This document shows, one piece after another, positions 36,942 to 46,652 of a stretch of 64,000 nucleotides of DNA. Within the stretch, counting starts at the first letter, position 1; each line of letters opens with the position of its first letter. The notes under the pieces are model-generated. The model did not search any database. It was given only the letters and a program-made list of their open reading frames with translations, and was not told the origin of the DNA. The stretch is taken from the NCBI RefSeq assembly GCF_001425625.1, contig NZ_LMCP01000011.1, forward strand, positions 1 through 64,000, given 5' to 3'. The stretch comes from Mesorhizobium sp. Root102 (GTDB taxonomy: Bacteria > Pseudomonadota > Alphaproteobacteria > Rhizobiales > Rhizobiaceae). A program made the translations under genes and the position numbers.

Positions 36942-37760
36942 ATGCCGCATTGTATTGACGCCGTAAAGTATATCGTTACGCGCGAAGTGAGCTATCGGAA
37001 CGCGCAATTCGTCGAGCCTCATTCTCATCGGCGCGGCCAGCTCATCTACGCTATCGCAGGCGTTATGGAGGTGATCGTCGGAAACAAACTCTGGCTCGTC
37101 CCGCCGCAGCGCGGGGTCTGGATGCCTCCCGGCGTTGTCCACCAAATGCGCGCTCGCGGTACCGTCGAGCTGAGGACGGTATATCTGTCGCCCGACGCTA
37201 TTCCTCACACATTTCCGTCTGCTCCGATCCTGGTCTCCGTAAGCAGCCTCTTGCGCGAGCTCGTACTGCGGAGTGTCGACTCGCCGAACAATCACGACAG
37301 CTACGGGCTCAAGAACCAAATATTATCGCTCATTGTCGACGAAATGGGCGCTCTTCTGCGCGAGAGCGAGCGAGCGATTCCGCTCGAGCTTGCATTGCCG
37401 CAATGCCAGGATCGCAGGCTGAGCAAGGTATGTACAGCACTTCTGGAAGATCCGGGCTGCCATAGAAGCCTGGACGAATGGGCGGATCTGGTTGGCGCAT
37501 CGAAACGGACCCTGGCTCGGCGTTTTCAGTCCGAGTTCGGCCTGTCGTTCCTGGCATGGAGACAGCAGGTCCGTGTCGCAGCCGCTTCAACCCGGCTCGA
37601 CCAAGGCGAGCCAGTCACCATCGTTGCATGTGATTTGGGATACGAGACGCCCGCCGCGTTTTCAGCAATGTTCAGACGCGTGACGGGAGTGACGCCGAGC
37701 GGATATGTCGCGAATTCTCCGACTCCCCGGAGCGATATGATGGCTATTCCTGCCTGTTAG
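36942..37760 (+). CDS. AraC-family regulator with N-terminal cupin
   Basis: The 272-residue protein has a cupin sensor (EPHSHRRGQLIYAIAGVMEV, then MPPGVVHQMRARG) and a C-terminal AraC double helix-turn-helix (LDEWADLVGASKRTLARRFQ and PVTIVACDLGYETPAAFSAM ending FRRVTGVTPSGY). This NimR/YeaM-like layout usually gives activators that sense small organic ligands. GGGAGGAG precedes ATG at 36942, which I prefer to the longer in-frame opening. It lies between P450-2 and the TetR gene. A likely target is the BKACE/ABC operon whose upstream dyad does not match the TetR-type palindromes. Confidence 0.9.
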   Translation: MPHCIDAVKYIVTREVSYRNAQFVEPHSHRRGQLIYAIAGVMEVIVGNKLWLVPPQRGVWMPPGVVHQMRARGTVELRTVYLSPDAIPHTFPSAPILVSVSSLLRELVLRSVDSPNNHDSYGLKNQILSLIVDEMGALLRESERAIPLELALPQCQDRRLSKVCTALLEDPGCHRSLDEWADLVGASKRTLARRFQSEFGLSFLAWRQQVRVAAASTRLDQGEPVTIVACDLGYETPAAFSAMFRRVTGVTPSGYVANSPTPRSDMMAIPAC

Positions 37761-37829
37761 CATGGAGGAACAAATGTTGTGGACCGGGACCGTCGAGTGT
37801 AAACGTCTTTCTTGTTGAAGGAGCGAATT

Positions 37830-38522
37830 GTGGCATTTTCGGACAAGATCGAGGCGATACTTGAGGAGCTTCGAGCCAGCGTCTCGACTTTTGATTTCTC
37901 GGATGTTGGCAGCAAGAGGCTTGGAATTCTCAACGTTTTCATGCGGCTCGCAGCAGCTCGCGGCTATGCAGCGGTCACGATGCGGTCGATCGGCGCTGAA
38001 CTTAAGATCAAGGCCCCGAGCATCTATTCCCATTTTCCGAACGGCCGGGAAGAGATCACCGAATATTGCCTTCGCTGGCAGTCTCGAGACTATGCCGAGT
38101 CCGTCCTTGCGACAGTCCAGACTGCCCGAAATCATGATGAATTGTGGGACGCTCTGGTCCGAAACCACTGCAAACAACAATTGATAAACCCCAACAACAG
38201 CTTATGGGACATGATTGTTGCGTCGGACCGCGTTGGCAAATTCCTGCCGCCGCCCCTCCGCCATGATATGCATGAGCGGCTTAATCTGTTCATTCGACTT
38301 TATGCCGCGGTCGCTGAAGCGCTTGGGTTCTCCAACTCGATGGAAAAAGCCCGTGCAGTCATGTCTCTGTTGGATTGCGCGGTCATCTGGTGCGATTGGT
38401 CCACTGATCCGAAAGTCCAGACCGCGACACTTACGAAAGCTGTTGCGTTCTCTCGTGGCGTACTGACTTCGGAGGCGACCCAACGGCCGCAAGCGTTGCG
38501 CACGGCAAAGGTGGACGCCTGA
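37830..38522 (+). CDS. TetR-family regulator
   Basis: The 230-residue protein has an N-terminal TetR helix-turn-helix (AAARGYAAVTMRSIGAELKI followed by KAPSIYSHFPNG at about residues 40-75) and a helical ligand domain. GAAGGAG supports the GTG start at 37830. TetR proteins usually bind palindromes that overlap promoters. The four CTAACnnnnGTTAG sites in this region fit in size and position and no other TetR gene is present, so I infer it to be the regulon repressor. The inducer is probably the pathway substrate or an acyl-CoA intermediate. Confidence 0.88.
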   Translation: MAFSDKIEAILEELRASVSTFDFSDVGSKRLGILNVFMRLAAARGYAAVTMRSIGAELKIKAPSIYSHFPNGREEITEYCLRWQSRDYAESVLATVQTARNHDELWDALVRNHCKQQLINPNNSLWDMIVASDRVGKFLPPPLRHDMHERLNLFIRLYAAVAEALGFSNSMEKARAVMSLLDCAVIWCDWSTDPKVQTATLTKAVAFSRGVLTSEATQRPQALRTAKVDA

Positions 38523-38872
38523 AGGACACTCGGGGCCGATCCCTCCCAAGGCGACCGGGTTTCTATCATCGAAAGTGTCGTTCGTGCGACCAAAATGGGC
38601 GTCGCCCTAGCGATAGTGCCTAGATCCCAGGCCGGCCAACTAGGGCCAGATGATATCACAAATTCAATGGTTTGATGATCCTTGTGACAAGACGAGGCGA
38701 ACCCAGCTGTCATTCTCTTCGCGATGATGAGTGGCGGCAAAGAATGGCCTTTCCTGCGTAAAAGTTGGCTTGAAGGAAAGGGCAGGGGAGACACCGCGCC
38801 GCTATGGTCACGTCTTCAGCGACGCGCCGGACGGATTGCGTCGGCGAGATATGGCCCAGCGGAGGATCCAAC
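38523..38872. other. Intergenic stretch with a possible regulator remnant
   Basis: A plus-strand frame at about 38530-38674 reads GDRVSIIESVVRATKMGVAL then AIVPRSQAGQL and stops. This resembles the G-x-G-I-x-x-x-P segment of a LysR-type effector domain. The match is weak. Nothing else coding is visible. Confidence 0.25.
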
Positions 38873-39787
38873 TTGGAACAGAAAGTCGAATTCAAAAGCG
38901 GTGGCTACACTCTGAAAGGGGTGCTTACACGACCAGCAGGCAAGAGCAATGTTCCGCTCGTGGTTATGGCTGGCGGCTGGTGCTATACAAAGGAGATCGT
39001 CCTTCCCAACTATGCGAAGAAATTTGTCGACATCGGGTGCGCGACCCTGGCATTTGACTATCGGAACTTCGGCGAAAGCGAAGGCGACATTCGCCAAGAT
39101 CTCAACCCTTGGGAGCAGATCGAGGATATCAGGAACGCGATCTCATTCGCAGAAACCCTCGAGGGCGTCGATCACAACCGCATCGGTCTGATGGGTATTT
39201 CCTATGCGGGAGGTCACGCGATCATCACGGCTGCGATCGAACCGCGCCTCGCTTTCGTCATTTCCGCGGTGCCCGTGATCGACGGCTATCTTACGCTTCG
39301 CCGCTGCCACGGCGAAACGCGCTTTGCGGAGCTGCTCGAGGTCGTGGCGGAAGATCGCAAGAACCGATACCAAGGCAAGCCCAGCGGCAAGATCGCGCAA
39401 TCGCCGAAAGAGGATCCGAGCAAAGAGCTCACCTCCTGGCCGTTCCCCCATATCTATTCCGGCTTCATGGCGATCAAGGAAGAGTCCGCCCCGCTGCACG
39501 AACACTGGAACACGATCGAATCCGTGGAATGGTTGCTGCGCTACCAGGCAAAGCCCTATGCCGAACGGATCTATGAAACGCCAATTTTGGTGGCGATCGC
39601 AAAGGGCGACAACATCACGTCCGCAGACCTCGAAATCGAGATGTTCAACGCCATCCCCAATCCGAACAAGTCGTTCGTGTCAGTAGGTGGGGTCGATCAC
39701 ATGAGCCTCTACACAAAGCCGGACCACCTCGAGAAGATCGGTAGAGCCTCGGCACAGTGGCTCAAGGAGACCCTCGCGAACCTCTGA
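38873..39787 (+). CDS. Alpha/beta hydrolase, dienelactone-hydrolase-like
   Basis: The 304-residue protein starts with TTG at 38873 behind GGAGG. Upstream in-frame ATGs lack a ribosome site. The fold motifs are VVMAGGWCYTKE as oxyanion loop, LAFDYRNFGESEG, nucleophile LMGISYAGGH, and VGGVDHMSLY with the catalytic His. An Asp in IAKGDNITS completes the triad. This family includes esterases and C-C bond hydrolases of cyclic diketones. It has no signal peptide. It is followed by a strong hairpin and is transcribed with P450-2 and the regulators. It could cleave a ring-opened beta-diketone, but this is an inference. Confidence 0.85.
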   Translation: MEQKVEFKSGGYTLKGVLTRPAGKSNVPLVVMAGGWCYTKEIVLPNYAKKFVDIGCATLAFDYRNFGESEGDIRQDLNPWEQIEDIRNAISFAETLEGVDHNRIGLMGISYAGGHAIITAAIEPRLAFVISAVPVIDGYLTLRRCHGETRFAELLEVVAEDRKNRYQGKPSGKIAQSPKEDPSKELTSWPFPHIYSGFMAIKEESAPLHEHWNTIESVEWLLRYQAKPYAERIYETPILVAIAKGDNITSADLEIEMFNAIPNPNKSFVSVGGVDHMSLYTKPDHLEKIGRASAQWLKETLANL

Positions 39788-39830
39788 ACGAGACTCTGCA
39801 AAACGGGGCGTCGAGCGTACGACACTCAAG

Positions 39831-39867
39831 GCGCCCGCTCCGGTGAGTGTATCACCAGAGCGGGCGC
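39831..39867 (+). terminator. Strong hairpin after the hydrolase gene
   Basis: GCGCCCGCTC (39831-39840) pairs with GAGCGGGCGC (39858-39867), and GGTGA/TCACC extends the stem inward. It follows the hydrolase stop by 44 bases and precedes the CoA-transferase genes by 123 bases. It is likely a terminator separating the two transcription units. Confidence 0.8.
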
Positions 39868-39990
39868 GAAAGACCATCAAGAAGGAAGCCGGAAGGGTCT
39901 CTGCTTCGGGCTGTGCCAGGATCTCATGGCGCAGGCCGCCGACCCTGCCGCGCCGAAGGCTTCGTCGCGTGACTTATGGAGGGGAACAGG

Positions 39991-40695
39991 ATGAGCAAGG
40001 TCTACTCGGACGCTACAGCCGCGCTCGATGGTCTGCTTTTTGATGGCATGATGATCGCGGCCGGTGGGTTCGGATTGTGTGGCATCCCGGAATTGCTGAT
40101 CGACGCGCTCCGCGAGAGCGGCGTCAAGAATCTAAGGGTCGCTTCAAACAACGCCGGTGTCGATGATTTCGGCTTGGGTCTCCTGCTGCAATCGCGCCAG
40201 ATCAAGAAAATGAGCTCATCCTATGTGGGTGAAAACGCCGAGTTTATGCGCCAATACCTGTCTGGAGAGCTGGAACTGGAATTCAATCCGCAGGGAACGC
40301 TTGCGGAGCGAATGCGAGCGGGTGGGGCCGGAATTCCCGCGTTTTTCACGGCCACCGGCGTAGGCACGGTCGTAGCCGAAGGCAAAGAGCATCAGGATTT
40401 CGATGGCCGCACATACATCCTTGAACGGGCCATCAACGCAGATCTTTCAATCGTAAAGGCGTGGAAGGCCGATGAATCCGGAAACCTGATATTCCGGAAG
40501 ACCGCGCGCAACTTCAACGTTCCCGCTGCGACATGCGGAAAGGTTTGCGTCGTCGAGGTCGAGGAAATCGTCCCCGTTGGCGCGATCCCTGCCGATGGTA
40601 TCCATCTGCCTGGGATCTACGTTCACCGGCTGATTACGGGAACTCATCAGAAGCGGATTGAACAACGAACCGTAAGAGCCAAGGAGACAGCCTGA
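39991..40695 (+). CDS. scoA: 3-oxoacid CoA-transferase subunit A
   Basis: The 234-residue protein is the A subunit of a succinyl-CoA:3-oxoacid CoA-transferase. The CoA-binding start [28 protein letters not shown] and the late [12 protein letters not shown] are family motifs. GGAGGGGAACAGG precedes ATG at 39991. It overlaps scoB by one base. The enzyme moves CoA from succinyl-CoA to acetoacetate or a related keto acid. Acetoacetate is the product of BKACE enzymes, so it would be recovered by this enzyme. Confidence 0.95.
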   Translation: MSKVYSDATAALDGLLFDGMMIAAGGFGLCGIPELLIDALRESGVKNLRVASNNAGVDDFGLGLLLQSRQIKKMSSSYVGENAEFMRQYLSGELELEFNPQGTLAERMRAGGAGIPAFFTATGVGTVVAEGKEHQDFDGRTYILERAINADLSIVKAWKADESGNLIFRKTARNFNVPAATCGKVCVVEVEEIVPVGAIPADGIHLPGIYVHRLITGTHQKRIEQRTVRAKETA

Positions 40696-41324
40696 TGTCG
40701 TGGGATCGCAACCAGATGGCAGCTATCGCCGCCCGCGAGGCTCAGGACGGATGGTATGTCAATCTTGGGATTGGCATACCGACTCTTGTTTCAAATCATA
40801 TTCCTCCCGGCGTTTCCGTCACTCTTCAGTCTGAGAACGGAATGCTTGGAATGGGACCCTTCCCGTTTGCTGGTGAGGAGGATGCCGACCTTATCAATGC
40901 GGGAAAGCAGACAATCACAGAGCTTCCCAATTCGGCATATTTCGATTCCGCTACCAGCTTCGCGATGATCCGCGGTGGCAAAATCAACATGGCAATTCTC
41001 GGCGCCATGGAGGTCAGCGAAGAAGGTGACCTTGCCAACTGGATGATCCCAGGCAAGCTCGTCAAGGGCATGGGCGGAGCAATGGACCTTGTTGCGGGGG
41101 TGGGTCGCGTGGTCGTCGTGATGGACCACACGAACAAGGCTGGGGAATCGAAGGTTCTGAAACGGTGTACGCTTCCTTTGACCGGCAAGGCAGTCGTCGA
41201 CAGGGTCATAACGAACCTTGGCGTCCTTGATGTTGTGCCTGGCGGATTGAAGATCGTCGAACTCGCTGAAGGTGTTTCCAAGGAGCAGTTTCGCAGTGCG
41301 ACGGAGGCAGCCATCGTCGACTAG
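40695..41324 (+). CDS. scoB: 3-oxoacid CoA-transferase subunit B
   Basis: The 209-residue protein is the B subunit carrying the catalytic Glu in [26 protein letters not shown] and the [14 protein letters not shown] segment are also typical. The start overlaps the last base of scoA (TGATG). It forms the functional heteromer with ScoA. A thiolase that would complete acetoacetate use survives only as a fragment at 44473. An intact thiolase must lie elsewhere. Confidence 0.95.
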   Translation: MSWDRNQMAAIAAREAQDGWYVNLGIGIPTLVSNHIPPGVSVTLQSENGMLGMGPFPFAGEEDADLINAGKQTITELPNSAYFDSATSFAMIRGGKINMAILGAMEVSEEGDLANWMIPGKLVKGMGGAMDLVAGVGRVVVVMDHTNKAGESKVLKRCTLPLTGKAVVDRVITNLGVLDVVPGGLKIVELAEGVSKEQFRSATEAAIVD

Positions 41325-41370
41325 TGATCCCACAGGCAACGCAGTCCACGAATTTGAATGGAAAGCGAAC

Positions 41371-42945
41371 ATGAAGATAGGGGTGCCAAAAGAGATTTTC
41401 CCGGGGGAAAAGCGTGCGGCTTTGACGCCGGACTCGGCGCTGCAATTGCAGAAGCTCGGCTATCATTGCTTTGTGGAAACCGGTGCTGGTCTAGGCGCGG
41501 GGTTTTCCGACGACGTCTATCGCAGTGCCGGGGTCGAAATTGTGCCGACGTCCGAAGCCCTGTGGGCCTTGTCTGACGTTATCGCCAAGGTCCGCCCGCC
41601 GGAATTGGGTGAGATCGGCCGGCTAGCTGCCGGCCAGACGCTGATCTCGTTCTTCTACCCGGCGCAAAACAAGGAGTCTCTGGAACAGGCAAGAGACAGG
41701 GGCGCCAATGTCATCGCGATAGACATGGTGCCGCGCATTTCCCGCGCACAAAAGATGGACGCCCTATCCTCCATGGCCAATATCGTCGGCTATCGTGCGG
41801 TCATCGAAGCGGGCAACAATTTCGGGCGGTTCTTTACCGGCCAGGTGACTGCGGCCGGCAAGGTGCCGCCGGCCAGAGTGCTCGTGATCGGTGCCGGCGT
41901 TGCTGGCCTTGCAGCGATCGGTACGGCGACCTCGCTTGGCGCAATCACCTACGCGTTTGACGTGCGGCCGGAAGTGGCCGAACAGATCGAGTCGATGGGC
42001 GCCGAGTTCGTTTATCTCGACTTTGCCGACCAGAGCCAGGATGGGGCGGCGACCGGCGGCTATGCCGCGCCTTCGTCGCCGGAATTCCGGGAGAAGCAGC
42101 TTGAGAAGTTCCGCGAACTGGCGCCCCAGATCGACATCGTCATCACCACCGCGCTGATCCCCGGTCGCGACGCGCCAAAACTGTGGCTGGCCGACATGGT
42201 CGCAGCCATGAAGCCCGGTTCGGTGATTATTGATCTCGCCGCCGAGCGCGGTGGCAATTGTGACCTCACCATCGCCGACCAGAGGGTCGTCTCCGACAAC
42301 GGCGTGATCGTCGTTGGCTACACGGATTTCCCCAGCCGTATGGCAGCGCAGGCCTCGACGCTCTATGCCACCAACGTCCGCCACATGTTGACGGACCTGA
42401 CACCCGCCAAGGATGGGGTGATCGTCCACAATATGGAAGACGACGTCATCCGTGGCGCGACCGTCACCTATCAGGGCGAGATCACCTATCCGCCACCGCC
42501 ACCAAAGGTGAAGGCAATCGCCGCCCAGAAGCCCAAGGAAAAGGCGAAGGAACTGACGCCAGAGGAAAAGCGGGCGCAGGAAATTGCCGCCTTCAAGGCA
42601 CAGACCAAGAACCAGGGGATCCTGTTAGCCGGCGGCACCGCTCTTCTTCTGTTAGTCGGCGTCTATGCGCCGGCAAGCTTCATGAGCCATTTCGTCGTCT
42701 TCATGCTGGCGTGCTTTGTGGGCTTCCAGGTGATCTGGAACGTCTCGCATTCACTGCACACGCCGCTGATGTCGGTGACCAACGCCGTTTCCGGCATCGT
42801 CATCTTAGGTGCGCTCTTGCAGATTGGTTCCGGCAACTGGCTGGTGGTGACGCTGGCGGCCCTTTCGGTTCTGATCGCCACTGTCAACATCGTCGGCGGC
42901 TTCCTGGTGACCCGACGCATGCTCGCCATGTTCCAGAAGTCCTGA
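41371..42945 (+). CDS. pntA: Proton-translocating NAD(P) transhydrogenase subunit alpha (fused form)
   Basis: This 524-residue subunit combines the NAD(H)-binding domain ([20 protein letters not shown], then [16 protein letters not shown]) with four C-terminal membrane spans after a Pro/Lys-rich linker ([20 protein letters not shown]). Many alphaproteobacteria have this chain split into PntAA and PntAB. The fused version resembles that of enterobacteria. With PntB it drives NADPH formation from NADH using the proton gradient. Its position next to P450 and CoA-transferase genes suggests it supplies NADPH for the P450 reductase. ATG at 41371 lies 46 bases after scoB. Confidence 0.95.
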   Translation: MKIGVPKEIFPGEKRAALTPDSALQLQKLGYHCFVETGAGLGAGFSDDVYRSAGVEIVPTSEALWALSDVIAKVRPPELGEIGRLAAGQTLISFFYPAQNKESLEQARDRGANVIAIDMVPRISRAQKMDALSSMANIVGYRAVIEAGNNFGRFFTGQVTAAGKVPPARVLVIGAGVAGLAAIGTATSLGAITYAFDVRPEVAEQIESMGAEFVYLDFADQSQDGAATGGYAAPSSPEFREKQLEKFRELAPQIDIVITTALIPGRDAPKLWLADMVAAMKPGSVIIDLAAERGGNCDLTIADQRVVSDNGVIVVGYTDFPSRMAAQASTLYATNVRHMLTDLTPAKDGVIVHNMEDDVIRGATVTYQGEITYPPPPPKVKAIAAQKPKEKAKELTPEEKRAQEIAAFKAQTKNQGILLAGGTALLLLVGVYAPASFMSHFVVFMLACFVGFQVIWNVSHSLHTPLMSVTNAVSGIVILGALLQIGSGNWLVVTLAALSVLIATVNIVGGFLVTRRMLAMFQKS

Positions 42946-42963
42946 GCGGGTAGGGCACTCAAA

Positions 42964-44397
42964 ATGATAATCGGCATCGTATCGGCCGCCTATATCGCAG
43001 CCGCAGTTCTTTTCATCCTATCGCTTGGCGGACTATCCGGCCAGGAAAGCTCCAAACGCGCCGTCTGGTATGGCATCGTCGGAATGGCGCTCGCGGTGAT
43101 CGGCACCGTGTTGGGCCCTGGTATCGGCAACTGGTTCATCATTCTTTTGATGATCGCCGGCGGTGCCGTGCTCGGCACCTTTGTGGCAAGCCGGGTGCAA
43201 ATGACCGAGATGCCGCAGCTTGTTGCGGCGCTGCATTCCTTCGTCGGCCTTGCCGCAGTTTTCATAGGTTTCAACGCTCATATCGAGGCTGCCGGTGTGG
43301 CTATGCTCGATGGGACCGGCAAGGACGCACTGTCAGGCTTTGCCGGCATCCTCGCCCACAAGACGCCGGTCGAGCTGGCGATCATGAACGTCGAGGTCTT
43401 TCTCGGCGTCTTCATCGGCGCGGTCACCTTCACCGGCTCGATCGTCGCCTTCGGCAAGCTTGCCGGCAAGGTCGACGGCAAGGCGAAGAAGCTCCCGGGT
43501 GGTCATTTCCTCAACGCCGGTTCGGCGATCTTCTCATTGATCCTGCTTGTCATGTACGTGAATGGCGAAGGCGCCTGGACGCTGATCCTAATGACCGCTC
43601 TTGCCTTCTTTATCGGTTACCATCTGATCATGGGCATCGGCGGTGCCGATATGCCGGTGGTTGTGTCGATGCTCAATTCCTATTCGGGCTGGGCGGCAGC
43701 CGCGATTGGTTTTACGCTCGGCAACGATCTTCTGATCGTCATCGGCGCCCTGGTCGGCTCGTCGGGTGCGATCCTCTCTTACATTATGTGCAAGGCAATG
43801 AACCGCTCCTTCGTCTCGGTCATCCTCGGTGGTTTCGGCGCCACTACAGGGCCGCAGATGGAGATCATCGGCGAGCAGATCGCAATCGATGCGGAAGGCG
43901 TGGCAGCCGCTCTCAACGAAGCCGACAGCGTGGTCATCGTTCCGGGCTACGGAATGGCCGTGGCCCAGGCGCAACAGGCGGTCTCCGAACTTACCCGCAA
44001 GCTGCGCGCCGCCGGCAAGAACGTGCGCTTCGCCATCCATCCGGTCGCCGGTCGCCTTCCAGGCCACATGAACGTACTTCTCGCTGAAGCCAAGGTGCCC
44101 TACGACATCGTGCTCGAGATGGACGAGATCAACGACGACTTTCACGAAACGGATGTCGTCATCGTCATCGGCTCGAACGACATCGTGAACCCAGCTGCCC
44201 AGGAAGACCCCAACTCCCCAATTGCCGGCATGCCGGTTCTTGAAGTATGGAAGGCCAAGCAAGTCTTCGTGTCGAAGCGCGGCCAAGGAACTGGTTACTC
44301 TGGCATTGAAAACCCCCTTTTCTACAAGGAAAACACACGCATGTACTATGGCGATGCCAAGAAATCGGTAAGCGATTTGCTTCCAATTGTGGTGTGA
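42964..44397 (+). CDS. pntB: NAD(P) transhydrogenase subunit beta
   Basis: This 477-residue subunit has eight to nine N-terminal membrane segments and a C-terminal NADP(H)-binding domain ([50 protein letters not shown]). All family motifs are present and the length is normal. It starts 18 bases after pntA. Together they form the complete transhydrogenase of the inner membrane. Confidence 0.96.
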   Translation: MIIGIVSAAYIAAAVLFILSLGGLSGQESSKRAVWYGIVGMALAVIGTVLGPGIGNWFIILLMIAGGAVLGTFVASRVQMTEMPQLVAALHSFVGLAAVFIGFNAHIEAAGVAMLDGTGKDALSGFAGILAHKTPVELAIMNVEVFLGVFIGAVTFTGSIVAFGKLAGKVDGKAKKLPGGHFLNAGSAIFSLILLVMYVNGEGAWTLILMTALAFFIGYHLIMGIGGADMPVVVSMLNSYSGWAAAAIGFTLGNDLLIVIGALVGSSGAILSYIMCKAMNRSFVSVILGGFGATTGPQMEIIGEQIAIDAEGVAAALNEADSVVIVPGYGMAVAQAQQAVSELTRKLRAAGKNVRFAIHPVAGRLPGHMNVLLAEAKVPYDIVLEMDEINDDFHETDVVIVIGSNDIVNPAAQEDPNSPIAGMPVLEVWKAKQVFVSKRGQGTGYSGIENPLFYKENTRMYYGDAKKSVSDLLPIVV

Positions 44398-44472
44398 AGG
44401 CAGGATAAAACCGATAGTAACATTTGCAAGGTTGCCAGCATTGTCTGCGAGGGTTGGCAGCATGCTTCCGGC

Positions 44473-44652
44473 TCAATCGTGATCGCGAGCGCCGCCTGCA
44501 CAGCTGTCGGCTCTTTGGCACTACGCCGCCTCACGAAATCGGCGCTGCCGCCGTCAAAGGGGTTCTGGAGCGCGCCGGCGAGGGCCAACCCGGCGCGTCA
44601 GGCGGCGATCAAAGCCGGCATTCCGCAGGAAAAGAACCGCTGGCCGATGCGC
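44473..44652 (+). pseudogene. Acetyl-CoA acetyltransferase N-terminal remnant
   Basis: Three short pieces in two frames match the start of a thiolase: IVIASAACTAVGS, HEIGAAAVKGVLERAGE and ANPARQAAIKAGIPQEKN. These are the strand-1, helix-1 and NPARQ-x-x-x-x-AG-I-P segments that precede the active-site Cys in thiolases. The Cys and the remaining 300 residues are gone. A thiolase next to scoAB would have finished acetoacetate degradation here. The rest of 44398-44956 has no gene. Confidence 0.7.
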
Positions 44653-44956
44653 GGTCTGCTCTGCGATGGGCGACAGTTGTCACCAGCACAGCTCAAGATG
44701 GCTCATTCGAAACACACTTTGACACGCGTCGATGCGCGTCTTCTGCGTCGGTTTGATACTGCTTCGAGGCGGACAACAGAGAGACGATCGCCCAAGCGCC
44801 TGGCTCCGGCGCCGGGTGACAGCTCGGCCGTAGGGGACCGTCAAAAGTGAACGCTTGTGCCCGACCCTTCCTGCCGAGGCGGCAGACACAGACGTGGTTA
44901 TCCGCCGAAGCTCACTTCACAGCAAATCCTGAAATGTAGACCGGAGGAGAGATTAC

Positions 44957-45379
44957 ATGACCTACAATGCCGTTGATCGCCAGCTCATCTTGGAGGTCGT
45001 TTCACGATATGCTTTCGGCTATGACGAGGCCGGGTTCAAGATGATTGGCGAGGCATTCACTAAGGACGCTACCAGCAAGGGTGTCTGGTCGACTGGCGAC
45101 GTGGCTTGGGGACCGATGCGTGGACGCGATGAAATCGTGTCCGTATTGAGCGCGATGCGTAAGGGCCAATCGGATCAGCCCAGGCATATCATCACCAATT
45201 TTCTTTTCACGAAACAAACTGACTCCTCTGCGTCTGCAAGGTTCTACCTCGCCCTGAACTCGACAACAGGCGATAGCTGCTCAATCGTCAGCGCCGGCAA
45301 ATGCGAGGCCGATTTCGTCTGTGACGAAGGCATTTGGCGCCTGTCTCGGCTCGACGTACTGCTTGACCGTTCCCACTAA
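44957..45379 (+). CDS. SnoaL/NTF2-like protein
   Basis: The 140-residue SnoaL-like fold protein has an N-terminal helix pair (QLILEVVSRYAFGYDEAGFK), then FTKDATSKGVWSTGD, MRGRDEIVSVLSAM, HIITNFLF and a final strand segment DEGIWRLSRLDVLLDR. Proteins of this family with HxxxN (here RHIITNF) are often dehydratases, isomerases or the small partners of oxygenases. GGAGGAGAG precedes ATG at 44957. It is the last gene of the catabolic block, before a strong terminator, and parallels the SnoaL gene beside P450-1. Confidence 0.8.
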   Translation: MTYNAVDRQLILEVVSRYAFGYDEAGFKMIGEAFTKDATSKGVWSTGDVAWGPMRGRDEIVSVLSAMRKGQSDQPRHIITNFLFTKQTDSSASARFYLALNSTTGDSCSIVSAGKCEADFVCDEGIWRLSRLDVLLDRSH

Positions 45380-45421
45380 TGTGACCGAGCCGGATAGCGC
45401 CTCGGAAGGCACAAACGTCCT

Positions 45422-45449
45422 AGGGCGGCACGAAAAATCGTGCCGCCCT
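45422..45449 (+). terminator. Perfect 12-bp hairpin with AAAA loop
   Basis: AGGGCGGCACGA (45422-45433), loop AAAA, TCGTGCCGCCCT (45438-45449). It ends the transcription unit after the second SnoaL gene and marks the boundary between the P450 region and the GntR-controlled region. Confidence 0.85.
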
Positions 45450-45825
45450 TAATACGAGATCGGCGGGTCAATCGGTGTTTGGCGTTCGGGACGTCCTTGT
45501 TGATGCGAGGCTTACCCGATGGCTAGCAACATTCGCGAACAGAAACTTCTCGGCTGAGGTTTCTCCCCCTCCAGTGATCACCGAACGTTCTGCTCCGATC
45601 AGGGATTGCTGCTGCTTGCTGACGCCAACATTTATGAGTTCACGGCCTAGTTAGAGGTATCATTCGCGTGGCGCCGGAGAGAGCTTCGAAGTCGAAAAGC
45701 CTCTGGGTAGCGAGGGCAGCAGCGCCCCGCGCCCAGGAATCGTTGGCCCAGTCCGGCGTGATCGGCGGTGGGTCCACATGGCATAACGTCTCAGAGCGTC
45801 ACGCAGGTAGCACATCTTCAAGACC
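45450..45825. other. Intergenic stretch, no gene seen
   Basis: No coding frame on either strand has recognisable content. The stretch separates the convergent SnoaL gene and GntR gene. Confidence 0.4.
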
Positions 45826-46536
45826 CTATCCCGGCGGCAATTTGACGACGACCTTTTCCGTTGCGTCACTAATGTCATAGGCCAGCGAAGCCTCCGCCGC
45901 GTCTGCGTCGCGGCGCTCCAATGCGTCGATAATTGCCTCATGCTTGCGTCGAGTCTCGGCTAGATTGTAGTCGTAAGGATGATGATGCCATGCCGGCCCA
46001 ACCCGCATCCAAAGGTTCTCAATAATGGCGAGAAGCGCAGGCATTCGAGCTTCTTCATAGATTGAGAAATGGAAGCGGTAGTTCTCGGAAAGATAGTCTT
46101 GGGGCTTATCGGACCGCCCGATCCTCTCGTTAATCTCCTTAAGCTTGATGATCTTCGCGGGCGCTATGTGCTCAATGGCCCTTCGCACCGCGAGGCCTTC
46201 AAGGCGCATTCGTATCTGCGCTATCTCGCGGTACTCGGAAACCGTAAGATTGTGGAGGAAGAAACCGCTCTGCGGTTTTCCGAGTAACACACCATCGGCT
46301 TCAAGTCGTTTCAACGCGTCGCGGACAGGCTGAGCGCTGACCAGCAATTCGGTCGCGAGCGAGCGGGCGGACAGCGTGGCTCCGGGGGCAATTAGCCCGC
46401 TCATCAACGCTTTTCGAATGCTCCGGTAGACTTGCCGTTCCACCGGATCGGCCAGTGTCGAATCGATGGGCGAGAGCGGCGGTGCCGGCACGGATGGCTT
46501 GCCACGCCTGCGTTTGGTTCCAGCTGCCCAATCCAT
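45826..46536 (-). CDS. GntR-family regulator (FCD subgroup)
   Basis: The 236-residue protein has an N-terminal winged helix (VYRSIRKALMSGLIAPGATL, LSARSLATELLVSAQPVRDA, LKRLEADGVL) and a C-terminal FCD ligand domain (EIAQIRMRLEGLAVRRAIE, YRFHFSIYEEARMPALLAII, HHPYDYNLAETRRKHEAII). The FCD His/Asp metal-site residues are present. I prefer ATG at 46536 because GGAG sits in front of it. ATG at 46554 abuts the operator palindrome and lacks a ribosome site. It is divergent from the SDR-BKACE-hyuAB operon and should repress it and itself until an acid ligand binds. Confidence 0.9.
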   Translation of the reverse strand: MDWAAGTKRRRGKPSVPAPPLSPIDSTLADPVERQVYRSIRKALMSGLIAPGATLSARSLATELLVSAQPVRDALKRLEADGVLLGKPQSGFFLHNLTVSEYREIAQIRMRLEGLAVRRAIEHIAPAKIIKLKEINERIGRSDKPQDYLSENYRFHFSIYEEARMPALLAIIENLWMRVGPAWHHHPYDYNLAETRRKHEAIIDALERRDADAAEASLAYDISDATEKVVVKLPPG

Positions 46537-46554
46537 TCCAATCTCCAGTGTCAT

Positions 46555-46613
46555 CTATTTCTGAAATAGCAGATTGACATTTGCGGGGCCATCGATATCT
46601 AATACTGATATAG
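46555..46613. promoter_or_regulatory. Divergent control region with two related palindromes
   Basis: CTATTTCTGAAATAG (46555-46569) is perfectly palindromic around its central base. CTAATACTGATATAG (46599-46613) is a near copy, with centres 44 bases apart, about four helical turns. The plus-strand promoter TTGACA (46574-46579), 16 bases, TATCTA (46596-46601) lies between and under them. Paired sites at helical phase fit cooperative binding by the GntR dimer. The regulator identity is an inference from position. Confidence 0.75.
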
Positions 46614-46652
46614 CAGTAATGCCAATGGTTTGGCACGGGAACGGAAATTACC

